Positions 8,416-18,214 of a stretch of DNA of 64,000 nt are shown here, piece by piece; the stretch's first letter is position 1, and each line of letters starts with the position of its first letter. The position numbers and the translations under genes are program-made. The stretch comes from an uncultured Alphaproteobacteria bacterium. GTDB lineage: Bacteria; Pseudomonadota; Alphaproteobacteria; RF32; CAG-239. The notes below the pieces were generated by a model. That model was not told where the DNA came from, did not search any database, and worked only from the letters and a program-made list of their open reading frames with translations. The stretch spans positions 243,128-307,127 of the forward strand of contig CAJUKS010000001.1 of assembly GCA_910587405.1 (NCBI GenBank), in the 5' to 3' direction.

Positions 8416-10497
8416 TTATCCCGCCAGATAAGTTTTGACGGCGTCGTCGCGTTCAAACAGATAAAGCAGGGTACGCAAAGCTTGTCCGCGGGGTGAGGTC
8501 AGTTCGGGATCGGCGGCAAGAATCATTCGGGCGTCTTTGTTGGCGGTAACCAACAGATTTTGGTGTTCGGGCATTTGCGCCACTTTGAAGTTTTCGCAAC
8601 CCGACTGACGGGTTCCGAGGATTTCGCCGCCGCCGCGCAGTTTTAAGTCTTCTTCGGCGATCACAAAACCGTCTTCGGTATCGCGCATGATGTTGAGACG
8701 CGCGCGCGAAGTTGCCCCCAGCGGATAGCCGTACAGCAAAATACAGGTGGCCGGCCGGCTGCCGCGTTTGACGCGGCCGCGCAGCTGGTGAAGCTGGGCA
8801 AGACCGAAACGTTCGGCATGTTCGATAATCATCACCGTAGCTTCCGGTACATTGACGCCGACTTCAATGACGGTGGTTGCCACCAGCAATTTGATTTCGC
8901 CGTTTTTGAAACGTTCCATAATTTCGTCTTTTTGCTTTTCTTTCATTTTGCCGTGAACTAATCCGACGTCGGCACCAAAAGCTTTTTGCAGGATTTCAAA
9001 ACGGTTTTCGGCTGCGGCAAGATCAAGCTTTTCGGATTCTTCGACCAACGGGCACACCCAGTAAATTCTCTCCCCGGCAGCGATTTTACGCTGCAGGGCC
9101 GGGATAATTTCATCAATCCGCGTTAACGGCATTGCCCGGGTGTCCACCGGCTTGCGTCCTTCCGGAAGTTGGTCGATTTTCGAGTATTCCATATCGCCGA
9201 ACGCGGTCAAAATCAGCGTCCGCGGGATCGGCGTCGCCGTCATTACCAACACGTCGGCCCGGTTGCCTTTGGCGGACAAGTTCAAACGCTGGTGAACGCC
9301 GAAACGGTGTTGCTCGTCTATTATAACACAGGCAAGATCGTTAAAAACGACGTCTTCGACAAACAAAGCATGCGTGCCGATCAAAATGTTGATTTTTCCC
9401 TGTTGCAGCTGTTCCAACAGCAAAGTGCGCGATTTTCCTTTGATGCGACCGGTAAGCAGGGCTGCTTTCAGTCCCGCTTCTTCACATAAAGGCGCAATGG
9501 TGTCAAAATGCTGTTTGGCCAAAATTTCCGTCGGCGCCATGATGGCGGCCTGATAACCGCATTCGACCGCATTGAGCATGGTTAAAAGCGCGACGATCGT
9601 TTTGCCGCTGCCGACGTCTCCCTGAAGCAGTCGCAGCATTCGGCTTGCGGCCGCCTGATCGGCCGATATTTCGGCAAGAACCTTTTGTTGCGCATCGGTC
9701 AGTTTGAACGGCAAGCGGTCTAAAACTTTGCGCCGCAACAACCCGTTGCCGGCAATTTGGCGTCCCGGCTGTTTTTTGACTTTGGCGCGTACCAGAGCCA
9801 GTGACAACTGGTTGGCGAGCAGTTCGTCATAAGCCAGCCGCATCCGTGCCGGAGAAGACGGCAGCAAAGCCGCGGTGCCGTCAGGATGATGAATCTGTTC
9901 CAACGCGGGTTTGAAAGCCGGAAAGCCGAGTGATTTCATATGGTTGGGTTCCAACCACTCCGGCAACGCCGGAATCAGGGGCAGAGCGTTATATATCAGC
10001 CGGCTGATAAATTTGTTGGTAATGCCGGCAGTGAGACCGTAAACCGGTTCAATTTCGGGGATCTGCCGGCTGTTTTCCGGCGCGGTAATATAATCGGGGT
10101 GGCTCATTTGCCAGCGACCGTTAAAAAGCTCGACTTTGCCGCTGATGACCCTTTCGGCGCCGAGCGGCAGGTTCTTTTGGATAGAATCGGGATAAGCCTT
10201 GAAAAAGACCAGAGTGATTTGTCCGCTGTCGTCTTCGCATAAAACCTGATAAGGTTGTTTGCGGCTCCTGGGAGCCAAGTGTTCCACAACCCGGATCCTT
10301 ACGGTATTTATTTCGCCGTTTTTCAAATCGGCCACCGAGGGAGAACGCCGTCGGTCGTTGCAGGCGTACGGCAAATGCCAGAGCAGGTCGGCGATCCTGT
10401 CGATCCCGAGGTTGTGCAAAAGTCCGAGGTATTTGTCTCCGACGCCCCGAATTGATGAAGGCGAAGCAAACAACGGATATAAAAATGACGGCCGCAT
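8416..10497 (-). CDS. recG: ATP-dependent DNA helicase RecG
   Basis: RecG remodels stalled replication forks and branch-migrates Holliday junctions. The 693-residue length is typical. The N-terminal wedge/OB-fold domain is followed by the helicase core with Walker A GDVGSGKT (about residue 290), the DEQH box in IIDEQHRFGV (about 390), the TATPIPRT motif, and the C-terminal motifs VIEVGVNVPEAT and QLRGRVKRG. The tail carries RGGGEILGTRQSG, which is diagnostic for RecG. It is divergent from mfd across an 80-base gap, placing two fork/transcription repair helicases back to back. Confidence 0.97.
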   Translation of the reverse strand: MRPSFLYPLFASPSSIRGVGDKYLGLLHNLGIDRIADLLWHLPYACNDRRRSPSVADLKNGEINTVRIRVVEHLAPRSRKQPYQVLCEDDSGQITLVFFKAYPDSIQKNLPLGAERVISGKVELFNGRWQMSHPDYITAPENSRQIPEIEPVYGLTAGITNKFISRLIYNALPLIPALPEWLEPNHMKSLGFPAFKPALEQIHHPDGTAALLPSSPARMRLAYDELLANQLSLALVRAKVKKQPGRQIAGNGLLRRKVLDRLPFKLTDAQQKVLAEISADQAAASRMLRLLQGDVGSGKTIVALLTMLNAVECGYQAAIMAPTEILAKQHFDTIAPLCEEAGLKAALLTGRIKGKSRTLLLEQLQQGKINILIGTHALFVEDVVFNDLACVIIDEQHRFGVHQRLNLSAKGNRADVLVMTATPIPRTLILTAFGDMEYSKIDQLPEGRKPVDTRAMPLTRIDEIIPALQRKIAAGERIYWVCPLVEESEKLDLAAAENRFEILQKAFGADVGLVHGKMKEKQKDEIMERFKNGEIKLLVATTVIEVGVNVPEATVMIIEHAERFGLAQLHQLRGRVKRGSRPATCILLYGYPLGATSRARLNIMRDTEDGFVIAEEDLKLRGGGEILGTRQSGCENFKVAQMPEHQNLLVTANKDARMILAADPELTSPRGQALRTLLYLFERDDAVKTYLAG

Positions 10498-10577
10498 GAT
10501 TTTTTGCCTAAAAAAAGGTTGCTATCGCTCCTAATTGTATATATTTTTGAAAAAGATGTAAACAAGAAGATAGAAAG

Positions 10578-13500
10578 ATGCCAAAAGATCCGATTTCCCT
10601 TTCTTCCGTCAGCGAAGGCTATGAGCCTTTTGCCGTGGCCGGACTGTATCGTCACAGTGCCGACGACGTTTTGTATATTGCCAGCGACGGTACTGCGCTT
10701 GAACAAAATGCCGATATCTTACAGGCCTTGCTGCCGGATGCGGAAATTTTGCGTTTTCCGGCCTGGGACACCGTGCCTTATGATCGCGTTTCTCCCAACA
10801 TTAACCTGATTGCCCGACGTACCGATACGCTGGGCCGGTTGGCGGTTGAACCCCAGAGCAAGCGTCCGCGGATAATTGTGACCAGCGTCGGCGCGGTTTT
10901 GCAAAAATTGCCGCCCAAAAAGATTTTTCTTAACTCGAGGAAAGAAGTCAGGGTCGGCAGTACGCTGAATTTTAACAATTTTATTCACTATATGTCAATC
11001 AACGGCTACAGCCGGGTCGAACAGGTGATGGAACCCGGCGAATATGCGGTTCGCGGCGACATTGTCGACATATTTCCCACCGGATCGGCGGAGCCGCTGC
11101 GGATTGATCTGTTTGGCGACGAAGTGGAAAAAATTCGCACTTTTGATGCTTTGAGCCAACGGACCACCGGCGAAATCAAAAGCTATTTGTTCCAAGCTGC
11201 CGGGGAAGCGGTGTTGGACGAGAATACGATCAGAAGTTTTCGCAGCCGTTATCGCGAGGCCTTTGGCGCCGTTTTCAAAGACGACGAGATTTACGAAGCC
11301 GTCTCTAACGGACGCAAGTATATGGGAATGGAAAACTGGCTGCCGTTTTTTTATGAAGAGCCGTTGCCGAGTCTGTTTGAATACTTACCGCGTGCCAAAA
11401 TCGTGATCGGTCGCAATGCCGACGCCGCCTTATCTTCAAAAAGCGAAAGCATTGCCGATCATTATGTGTCGCGGCTGGAAGCCCTGAAAGTCAAAACCGC
11501 CGGAGAAGTCGACAATTATCGACCGGTCCCGCCGGAACAATTATATCTCGACGAAAAAGAATTCGGCAATATTATCAAAAATCGTCGTGCGGTGTCTCTT
11601 ACCGGAATGAAACTGCCCGAAAACGACGACAATTGCGATACCGGCATTTTACCGGGACGCGATTTCTCCGCCGCCAAAAGCGTTAACGCTGCTCAGGTTT
11701 ATTTGGATTTGCTTGCCTATTTGACCGAATACGGAAAAATGAAGCGGATTATCTGCTGTTATTCTCCGGGATCGCGCGAACGGCTGTTTGCTTTGATCAA
11801 CGACGCCAAAGCCGAGAGCCGTTTTGCCTCGCTGGAGTTTGCCTTTGCCGACAGTTGGAAAGAAGCGGTTGACAAGGCTGATATCCGCAAGGTGGCGATG
11901 GTTGTGCTTAACCTGCCGCACGGGTTTCGCGGTGACGGCTTGTGCGTGGTTGCCGAACAGGATATTCTGGGGGCCAGACAAAACCGCCGCACCGTCAAAA
12001 AGGTAACTTCCAAGGATTTTATCGCGGACATTTCCGCACTCAACATCGGCGAACCGGTTGTTCATATCGAGCACGGCATCGGGCGTTTTATGGGGTTGGA
12101 AAACATTACGGCCGGCGGTGCGCCGCACGATTGCCTGAAGATTATTTATGCCAACGGCGACAAACTGTTTGTGCCGGTCGAAAACATCGAAACGGTTTCC
12201 CGCTACGGAATTGACGATGACAATATTCAACTGGACACTCTCGGAGGCTCGGCTTGGGAAGCTAAAAAGGCGAAGGTCAAAAAACGTATTCACGAAATTG
12301 CCGAAAAGCTGATCGCAATCGCGGCGCAGCGGCAATTGAAAAAAGCGGAGGCCTATATCGCGCCGGAAGGATTATATGACGAATTTTGTTCCGGTTTTCC
12401 CTATAACGAAACCGAAGATCAGCTGAATGCGATCGGCGACGTTCTCGGAGATTTGTCGGCGGGGATTCCGATGGACCGGCTGGTTTGCGGCGACGTCGGT
12501 TTCGGCAAAACCGAAGTGGCGCTCCGAGCCGCCTTTGCCGTGGCAATGTCCGGTGCCCAGGCGGCGTTGATTGTGCCGACAACTTTGCTGGCCCGGCAGC
12601 ATTATTACAATTTCATGCAGCGAATGGCCGGTTTTCCGCTCAAGGTGCGGATGTTGTCGCGTTTACAGACGGCGACCGAGGCCCGTAAAGTCAAAGAAGG
12701 TCTGAAAGACGGTTCTGTGGACATTGTCATCGGCACCCACGCATTGCTGGCCAACAATATCGAATTCAGCAATCTGGGGCTGCTGATTATTGACGAAGAA
12801 CAGCATTTTGGGGTTGCGCATAAAGAAAAACTCAAAAATCTGAAAGCCGATGTTCATGTGCTGACCCTGACGGCGACGCCGATCCCGCGGACGTTGCAAA
12901 TGTCTCTGACCGGCGTGAAACAGTTGAGCATTATCGCCACCCCGCCGGTTGACCGGTTGGCGGCGCGAACTTTTGTGATGCCGTTTGACGGCGTGATGAT
13001 CAAGGAGGCCATTTACCGTGAGAAATTCCGCGGCGGCCAGACTTTTGTCGTTTGTCCTCGGGTTTCTGACATTGCGCGGGTTCATGATGTGTTGCAGGAA
13101 CTGGCGCCCGATGCCAAAATTTTGGTCGCTCACGGACAAATGACGGTTAAACAGCTGGAAGAAGTGATGAACGCTTTTGCCGATCGCAAGGGAGACATTC
13201 TGCTTTCGACGACAATTATCGAGTCGGGAATTGATATGCCGTCGGTGAATACCATGATCGTTTATCGGGCGGATATGTTCGGTTTGGCTCAACTTTATCA
13301 GTTGCGGGGACGGATCGGCCGTTCGAAAGTGCGCGGTTATTGTTATTTTACGGTGCCGCCGAAAAAGAATTTGAAGCCGATTGCCGAGCGGCGTTTGAGC
13401 ATTTTGCAAGCGTTGGACAGTCTGGGTGCCGGGTTCTCGCTGGCCAGTCACGATATGGACATCCGCGGATCGGGAAATATTCTCGGCGAAGAACAGTCGG

Positions 13501-14051
13501 GACATATCAAAGAGGTCGGTATAGCCCTCTATCATCATATGCTGGAAGAAGAAATCGCCCGCATCAAGGCCGGTGCGAATGCCGAAGCGGAGACCAAAGG
13601 AAGCAGCGACTGGAGCCCGCAAATCGTTACCGGAGTGCCGATCATGATTCCCGAAACTTATGTGCGTGATCTGGGTGTGCGGCTGGGATTGTATAAACGC
13701 ATCGGCAGTTTGGAAACGCCGGAAGCGTTGCTGGATATGCGTGAAGAGTTGGTTGACCGTTTCGGTCCGGTGCCGCCGGAAGTGGAAAATCTGCTTAAGA
13801 CGGTTGAAATCAAACAATTGTGCCGCTGTGCTAACATTGAAAAAATTGATGCCGGGGCCAAAGGATTTTTGATTACTTTTCATAACAATGTTTTTCGTGC
13901 GCCGGAAAAGCTGGTAGAACTGGTCGCCCGTTCTTTTGGTTCGCTGAAAGTTCGACCCGATCAGAAGCTGTTGGTGGAAAAAGATTTGGAAAGCTACAGC
14001 CGCCGTTTGGAAACGATCAAGGATTATGTAACCAAGATCAACCGGCTTTAA
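10578..14051 (+). CDS. mfd: transcription-repair coupling factor Mfd
   Basis: Mfd removes stalled RNA polymerase from lesions and recruits UvrA. The protein has 1157 residues, the usual size. The UvrB-homology N-terminal domain is followed by the RNA polymerase interaction domain (around 470-560, with EPVVHIEHGIGRF). The RecG-like translocase has Walker A GDVGFGKT (about residue 637), the DEEQ box in IIDEEQHFGV (about 737), TATPIPRT and QLRGRIGRS. The C-terminal TRCF domain follows. Its terminator is shared with the convergent DUF192 gene. Confidence 0.97.
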   Translation: MPKDPISLSSVSEGYEPFAVAGLYRHSADDVLYIASDGTALEQNADILQALLPDAEILRFPAWDTVPYDRVSPNINLIARRTDTLGRLAVEPQSKRPRIIVTSVGAVLQKLPPKKIFLNSRKEVRVGSTLNFNNFIHYMSINGYSRVEQVMEPGEYAVRGDIVDIFPTGSAEPLRIDLFGDEVEKIRTFDALSQRTTGEIKSYLFQAAGEAVLDENTIRSFRSRYREAFGAVFKDDEIYEAVSNGRKYMGMENWLPFFYEEPLPSLFEYLPRAKIVIGRNADAALSSKSESIADHYVSRLEALKVKTAGEVDNYRPVPPEQLYLDEKEFGNIIKNRRAVSLTGMKLPENDDNCDTGILPGRDFSAAKSVNAAQVYLDLLAYLTEYGKMKRIICCYSPGSRERLFALINDAKAESRFASLEFAFADSWKEAVDKADIRKVAMVVLNLPHGFRGDGLCVVAEQDILGARQNRRTVKKVTSKDFIADISALNIGEPVVHIEHGIGRFMGLENITAGGAPHDCLKIIYANGDKLFVPVENIETVSRYGIDDDNIQLDTLGGSAWEAKKAKVKKRIHEIAEKLIAIAAQRQLKKAEAYIAPEGLYDEFCSGFPYNETEDQLNAIGDVLGDLSAGIPMDRLVCGDVGFGKTEVALRAAFAVAMSGAQAALIVPTTLLARQHYYNFMQRMAGFPLKVRMLSRLQTATEARKVKEGLKDGSVDIVIGTHALLANNIEFSNLGLLIIDEEQHFGVAHKEKLKNLKADVHVLTLTATPIPRTLQMSLTGVKQLSIIATPPVDRLAARTFVMPFDGVMIKEAIYREKFRGGQTFVVCPRVSDIARVHDVLQELAPDAKILVAHGQMTVKQLEEVMNAFADRKGDILLSTTIIESGIDMPSVNTMIVYRADMFGLAQLYQLRGRIGRSKVRGYCYFTVPPKKNLKPIAERRLSILQALDSLGAGFSLASHDMDIRGSGNILGEEQSGHIKEVGIALYHHMLEEEIARIKAGANAEAETKGSSDWSPQIVTGVPIMIPETYVRDLGVRLGLYKRIGSLETPEALLDMREELVDRFGPVPPEVENLLKTVEIKQLCRCANIEKIDAGAKGFLITFHNNVFRAPEKLVELVARSFGSLKVRPDQKLLVEKDLESYSRRLETIKDYVTKINRL

Positions 14052-14078
14052 TGTGAGACAAGCAAGTTGTTTCGTTAA

Positions 14079-14118
14079 AAAATACTCCGAAAAACCCGTG
14101 TCTTTCGGAGTATTAAAA
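14079..14118. terminator. bidirectional terminator between mfd and the DUF192 gene
   Basis: A 12-bp perfect stem, AATACTCCGAAA (14081-14092) with its complement at 14103-14114, flanked by A runs on the left and TATTAAAA on the right. It lies between convergent genes and can serve both. Confidence 0.75.
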
Positions 14119-14137
14119 ATAACGACCGTCGCAATAT

Positions 14138-14737
14138 CTATTCTTCGGCTTTCTTTTCGGTCTCGGTTGTTTGCGCTTCATCCGAGGCAACGCTTTCTGC
14201 CGGTGCTTCCGGCTCTTTTTCCTCAGAAACGTCGGTTTCGTTTTTATCTTCGGCAACGGGGGCAACATCGGCGTTTTTCACGTCGCTGTCCCGATTGAAA
14301 ATTTTGTGATTTACGGTATCGCCGATTTTGATGCCTTTGGCGGCGACGTCGCCGGCATTAACTTCCAGAACCGCAAAAGCGGGATAGGGCGAAACGATCA
14401 TTTTCAAAGAATCCGGCTCGGCATTTTCGTAGATCCAGAAGATCATGCCGTCACGATCAATAAAAAGCATGTCCAACGCCAGCTTGGTGTCTTTCATCCA
14501 CATGGCGGTCGGAACATTGTTGAAAGCGGACAGGTCAAAAATCATCCCGGAATCGGCTTCCATGGCGGTACGGTTCATCAGACCGGTGGTGAGTTCTTCA
14601 CGGCTTTGCGCCAGTTCCACTTTATAAGTGACCGTATTTCCTTCCGAAGTGGTAATCGTCAGCGGTTCGCGGCTATCTTTTTCGGAGCAGGCGGCAACCA
14701 ACATCAACATCATAAAAAGTTTGCATATTTTTGACAT
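14138..14737 (-). CDS. DUF192-family lipoprotein with acidic tail
   Basis: The ATG at 14737 is chosen because GGGAGGAATATATT precedes it; the longer open frame to 14797 has no such signal. From there the protein is 199 residues with a lipobox LVAAC (C17), so it is predicted to be a lipid-anchored protein cleaved by Lsp. The DUF192 core follows: ELAQSREELTTGLMNRT, GMIFDL, MWMKDTKLALDMLFID, and AVLEVNAGDVAAKGIKIGD. The last 60 residues are Glu/Ala-rich and probably disordered. DUF192 proteins are small beta-proteins of unknown function, often exported. Confidence 0.8.
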   Translation of the reverse strand: MSKICKLFMMLMLVAACSEKDSREPLTITTSEGNTVTYKVELAQSREELTTGLMNRTAMEADSGMIFDLSAFNNVPTAMWMKDTKLALDMLFIDRDGMIFWIYENAEPDSLKMIVSPYPAFAVLEVNAGDVAAKGIKIGDTVNHKIFNRDSDVKNADVAPVAEDKNETDVSEEKEPEAPAESVASDEAQTTETEKKAEE

Positions 14738-14898
14738 AATATATTCCTCCCTTATCAACTGTTCTAAAATGATATAACAATATTTTATAAAAGACAAATT
14801 GATTTTTAAAAAGTTTCGATTTTACAATTTTCCGCTTGTGTTATCATGATTATTACGTTAAAAAATGTTAAAGCTTATCAATCAAACGGGGGAAGAAA

Positions 14899-15540
14899 AT
14901 GTTGCGGAAAAACAAGAAGGCCGGGTATGCGGCAGCGATCATCCTGTGTGGTTTGCTGAGTGCGTGCACGTCTGCCGAACAACCGACCCCAAAACCGGCA
15001 GAAACGCCTCAACCGATGGCAGACACTTATCAGCCGATTCACAAACAAGGCGAACAAACAACCGCGGTACCGGTCAAACCGGTAACCCGAGAAAAAGCTT
15101 CGATTGCCGAAAAAGGCCAAAAAGCCGAAAAACATAGGAACACACCCCCAAAAACGGCTGCGGCGGTTGCGGTTGAACCGTCCGTCGCTTATCAGGCGGC
15201 AACCATTTTGTTTGCGGACGGCAGTGCCGTTATTGCGTCGGAATACGACGCTGAAATCCGTTATATTGCCCGGCTGGCCAAATGTAAAAATGCCCATATC
15301 ACGGTTTACGGCTTTTCTTCCAGCCGTACCCGCAACACCGATATGGCCACGCACAAAATGATCAATTTCCAGACCTCGCTCAAACGGGCCGAGAACGTTG
15401 CCGCTGCTTTAATCCGGGCCGGCGTGCCCCAAAAATCGGTTGCCGTTGAAGCGTTGTCGGACAGTCAACCGCTGTATCGGGAAATTATGCCCGAGGGCGA
15501 ACGTCTCAACCGACGTGCCGAAATTTATATCAGTTACTAA
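14899..15540 (+). CDS. OmpA-family (peptidoglycan-associated) lipoprotein
   Basis: A 213-residue protein preceded by GGGGGAAG. The signal peptide ends in a lipobox LLSAC, so it should be lipidated. A Pro/Lys-rich linker (about 30-90) leads to a C-terminal OmpA-like domain (ILFADGSAVIASEYDAEI, ITVYGFSS, NFQTSLKRAENVAAALI, GERLNRRAEIYI). That domain usually binds meso-diaminopimelate in the cell wall, so the protein probably tethers membrane to peptidoglycan. The canonical Asp and Arg of the binding site are not all evident (NRRAEI supplies the Arg). It lies 18 bases upstream of recJ. Confidence 0.8.
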   Translation: MLRKNKKAGYAAAIILCGLLSACTSAEQPTPKPAETPQPMADTYQPIHKQGEQTTAVPVKPVTREKASIAEKGQKAEKHRNTPPKTAAAVAVEPSVAYQAATILFADGSAVIASEYDAEIRYIARLAKCKNAHITVYGFSSSRTRNTDMATHKMINFQTSLKRAENVAAALIRAGVPQKSVAVEALSDSQPLYREIMPEGERLNRRAEIYISY

Positions 15541-15558
15541 CAACAAAGGAATACTGCC

Positions 15559-17325
15559 GTGGACAACCGCTTTGACAACACTAAATCCTTGGGCGGAAAC
15601 ATATGGAAATTTGCCGGGTTTGACGAAAATGCCGCCGAACTTGTTGCCGCCCGCTACGGTCTCCCGCCGGTGGTGGCGCAAATTATGGTCTCGCGGGGAA
15701 TTGACATAGGACAAAGCAACGATTTTTTATATCCGAAACTGCAAAATCTGATGCCCGATCCGGCTTGTCTGAAAGATATGGAAAAAGCGGCGGCACGAAT
15801 TGCCGCAGCGGTGGAAAACGGAGAACAAACGGCCATCATCGGCGATTATGACGTTGACGGTGCCACTTCGTCATCACTGTTGAAACTGTTCTTACAATCG
15901 GTCGGCTGCGAGGTGCCGGTCCATATTCCGGAACGCGAAGAAGGTTACGGACCGAGCAAAAGCGCGGTTGACGAATTTGCCGCCATCGGTACGAAACTGT
16001 TGATAACGACCGATTGCGGAACCACGGCCTTTGAGGTTTTGGAATATGCGCGCGATCGAGGAATGGACGTGATCGTGCTGGACCACCACGAAGCGGAAAC
16101 CCAATTGCCCGACATCTATGCGGTTGTTAATCCGAAGCGTCTTGACGAAAGCGATGAACATCCCGATTTGAAGTATCTGGCCGCGGTCGGCGTGGTGTTT
16201 CTTACCGTGGTTGCGGTCAACCGTCAACTTCGCAATCGCGGTTTTTATGCCGTCCGTTCGGCGCCGGATCTGATGAAATGGTTGGATTTGGTCGCCTTGG
16301 GAACCGTTTGCGATGTAGTGCCGCTGTTGGGACTGAACCGGGCGTTTGTCCGTCAGGGGCTAAAAATCATGTCGTTACGGCAAAATTGCGGCATCAAGGC
16401 GCTGATTGACAAAGCTTCGGTTACGGAAGCGCCTTCAAGTTATCATCTCGGTTATGTGCTGGGGCCGAGAATCAATGCCGGCGGACGGGTCGGAGAAGCT
16501 TCGATCGGCAACCGGCTGTTATGTGCCGCCGACGATTTTGAAGCCGCCGTACTGGCCGACAAACTGGACTCTTTTAATGCGCTTCGTAAGGAAATAGAAG
16601 CCTATGTCTTGTTGCAGGCCATCGAAACGCTGGAAGGAACGCCTCAGCAATACCCGATAGCCTTTGTGTACGGCCAAGACTGGCATCAGGGCGTGATCGG
16701 AATTGTTGCCGGCAAACTGAAAGAAAGATATAATCTGCCGTCATTTGTGATGTCGGTTGAGGCCGACGAAGTTAAAGGCTCCGCCCGCTCAATTTCCGGA
16801 CTCAACATCGGCGCTTTGGTGATGGCCGCCAAAGAAAAAGGCTTGCTGACCAAAGGGGGCGGACACAATATGGCAGCCGGTTTTTCGCTTGAAGAAAGCA
16901 ATTTGGAAGCCTTTCGTACCTTTGCCGGAGAATATGCCGAAAAATATTTGGGGACGGAAACGCTGACCCCGGTCGTGGAAATTGACGGAACCGTCAGTCT
17001 TAACGCGGCGACGCCGGAATTTGCCGATCGTCTGGCGCTGCTGGAACCTTTCGGTGCCGGCAATCCCGAACCGCGGCTGATGCTAAGCAATGTGCGCGTC
17101 TTGCATTCCGATATCGTCGGCAGCGGTCACATCCGCTGTCAGCTCGGTTCACTGAGCGGCGGAACCCTAAAGGCAATGGCGTTTCGCGCCGCCGATAACG
17201 AAGTCGGCAAAGCGCTGCTGAATCATCGCGGCGAAGTATTTAACCTGGCCGGAACCTTGCGCAAAGACAATTGGCAGGGACGCAATCAGGTGCAATTTAT
17301 TATTGAAGATGCAATGAGAGGTTAA
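15559..17325 (+). CDS. recJ: single-stranded-DNA exonuclease RecJ
   Basis: RecJ is a 5'-3' exonuclease for recombination and mismatch repair. It starts at GTG with AAAGGA 8 bases upstream. The 588 residues contain the DHH phosphoesterase motifs: IIGDYDVDGATS (about residue 94), TTDCGTTAFE, VIVLDHHEAET (the DHH motif, about 175) and NPKRLD. The DHHA1 domain carries KGSARSISGLNIG and KGGGHNMAAGFS, and a C-terminal OB-like region ends the protein. One base separates it from the next gene, so the two are cotranscribed. Confidence 0.97.
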   Translation: MDNRFDNTKSLGGNIWKFAGFDENAAELVAARYGLPPVVAQIMVSRGIDIGQSNDFLYPKLQNLMPDPACLKDMEKAAARIAAAVENGEQTAIIGDYDVDGATSSSLLKLFLQSVGCEVPVHIPEREEGYGPSKSAVDEFAAIGTKLLITTDCGTTAFEVLEYARDRGMDVIVLDHHEAETQLPDIYAVVNPKRLDESDEHPDLKYLAAVGVVFLTVVAVNRQLRNRGFYAVRSAPDLMKWLDLVALGTVCDVVPLLGLNRAFVRQGLKIMSLRQNCGIKALIDKASVTEAPSSYHLGYVLGPRINAGGRVGEASIGNRLLCAADDFEAAVLADKLDSFNALRKEIEAYVLLQAIETLEGTPQQYPIAFVYGQDWHQGVIGIVAGKLKERYNLPSFVMSVEADEVKGSARSISGLNIGALVMAAKEKGLLTKGGGHNMAAGFSLEESNLEAFRTFAGEYAEKYLGTETLTPVVEIDGTVSLNAATPEFADRLALLEPFGAGNPEPRLMLSNVRVLHSDIVGSGHIRCQLGSLSGGTLKAMAFRAADNEVGKALLNHRGEVFNLAGTLRKDNWQGRNQVQFIIEDAMRG

Positions 17326-17326
17326 A

Positions 17327-18052
17327 ATGTCAAGAAAAAGAAAGAAAAAAAGCGCTGAACTGAAGGCACGAGCATTGGCGATTCAAAATGCCAAAACACG
17401 GGAACAACACGTGTTTATGAAACTCGGCGCCAAAATTCGCGCTTATTTCTTTACCGGTATTTTGGTAACGGCGCCGGTGTCGATCACTTTTTATATGGCC
17501 TACAAAATCATTCTGTGGATTGACGCCGGGGTGGGGCGCCTGTTGCCGCCGCAACTGAAAACCTATTATAACGATCTGCCGTTTACCATTCCCGGTCTCG
17601 GCGTAGTTGTTTTGATCGTGTCGATGATCGTGATCGGTATGTTTGCCGCCGGATTTGTGGGACGTTTCTTCATCCGTCTCGGCGACTGGATCGTTAAAAA
17701 AATGCCGGTTATTTCAACCGTATATTCATTGCTCAAACAGGTGTTTGAAACTTTTCTTTCCAACAAAAACCAGGCTTTCAGCCAGGTTGTGCTGCTGGAA
17801 TATCCGCGCAAGGGAATTTGGATCTTGGGGTTTGTCAGTACCGAAACCGGCGGCGAAGTCAAAAAAATCATGAACAAGGAAATGTTGAACGTTTTTATAC
17901 CGACCACACCCAACCCGACCTCCGGCTTTTTGATTTTTGTTCCCAAAGAAGACGTGGTCTTTTTGCAAATGACGGTGGAAGAAGGTTTGAAATTTGTTAT
18001 TTCGGGCGGCATCGTCGCACCGCAGGAAGGCGAAAAAAGTAAAAAACACTGA
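17327..18052 (+). CDS. DUF502 membrane protein
   Basis: A 241-residue inner-membrane protein with GAGG before its ATG. A Lys-rich N-terminus is followed by two membrane segments, about residues 40-62 (FFTGILVTAPVSITFYMAYK) and 85-110 (IPGLGVVVLIVSMIVIGMFA). The soluble part then shows the DUF502 signature PVISTVYSLLKQVFETFL, PRKGIWILGFVS and VFIPTTPNPTSGFL. The function of the family is unknown. It follows recJ by 1 base, a gene pair seen in many alphaproteobacteria. Confidence 0.88.
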   Translation: MSRKRKKKSAELKARALAIQNAKTREQHVFMKLGAKIRAYFFTGILVTAPVSITFYMAYKIILWIDAGVGRLLPPQLKTYYNDLPFTIPGLGVVVLIVSMIVIGMFAAGFVGRFFIRLGDWIVKKMPVISTVYSLLKQVFETFLSNKNQAFSQVVLLEYPRKGIWILGFVSTETGGEVKKIMNKEMLNVFIPTTPNPTSGFLIFVPKEDVVFLQMTVEEGLKFVISGGIVAPQEGEKSKKH

Positions 18053-18087
18053 TGGCCCCACCGGTCATGCGGAAGTGAAAAAAATGC

Positions 18088-18116
18088 TTGATTTTTCGAA
18101 TAAACTGTAATAAATT
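18088..18116 (+). promoter_or_regulatory. candidate rpsD promoter
   Basis: TTGATT (18088-18093), a 17-base spacer and TAAATT (18111-18116). Transcription from here would begin near 18123, just before the structured leader of rpsD. The match is moderate. Confidence 0.4.
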
Positions 18117-18130
18117 GCACTCACTTTCGG

Positions 18131-18214
18131 AAATGAGGGTACGTTGTACCCCGCTTGAGGTTATTCTCAAGACTACCGGGACAATAATGTAATAAAATTT
18201 TAAGGATAAACTTA
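18131..18214 (+). promoter_or_regulatory. structured 5' leader of rpsD
   Basis: Two strong hairpins sit between DUF502 and rpsD: GGGTAC/GTACCC (18137-18142 with 18146-18151) and CTTGAG/CTCAAG (18154-18159 with 18166-18171). CCCG at 18150-18153 can also pair with CGGG at 18177-18180, enclosing the second hairpin and competing with the first. S4 represses its own operon through leader RNA in other bacteria, so an autoregulatory leader is a reasonable inference, not shown. Confidence 0.5.
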
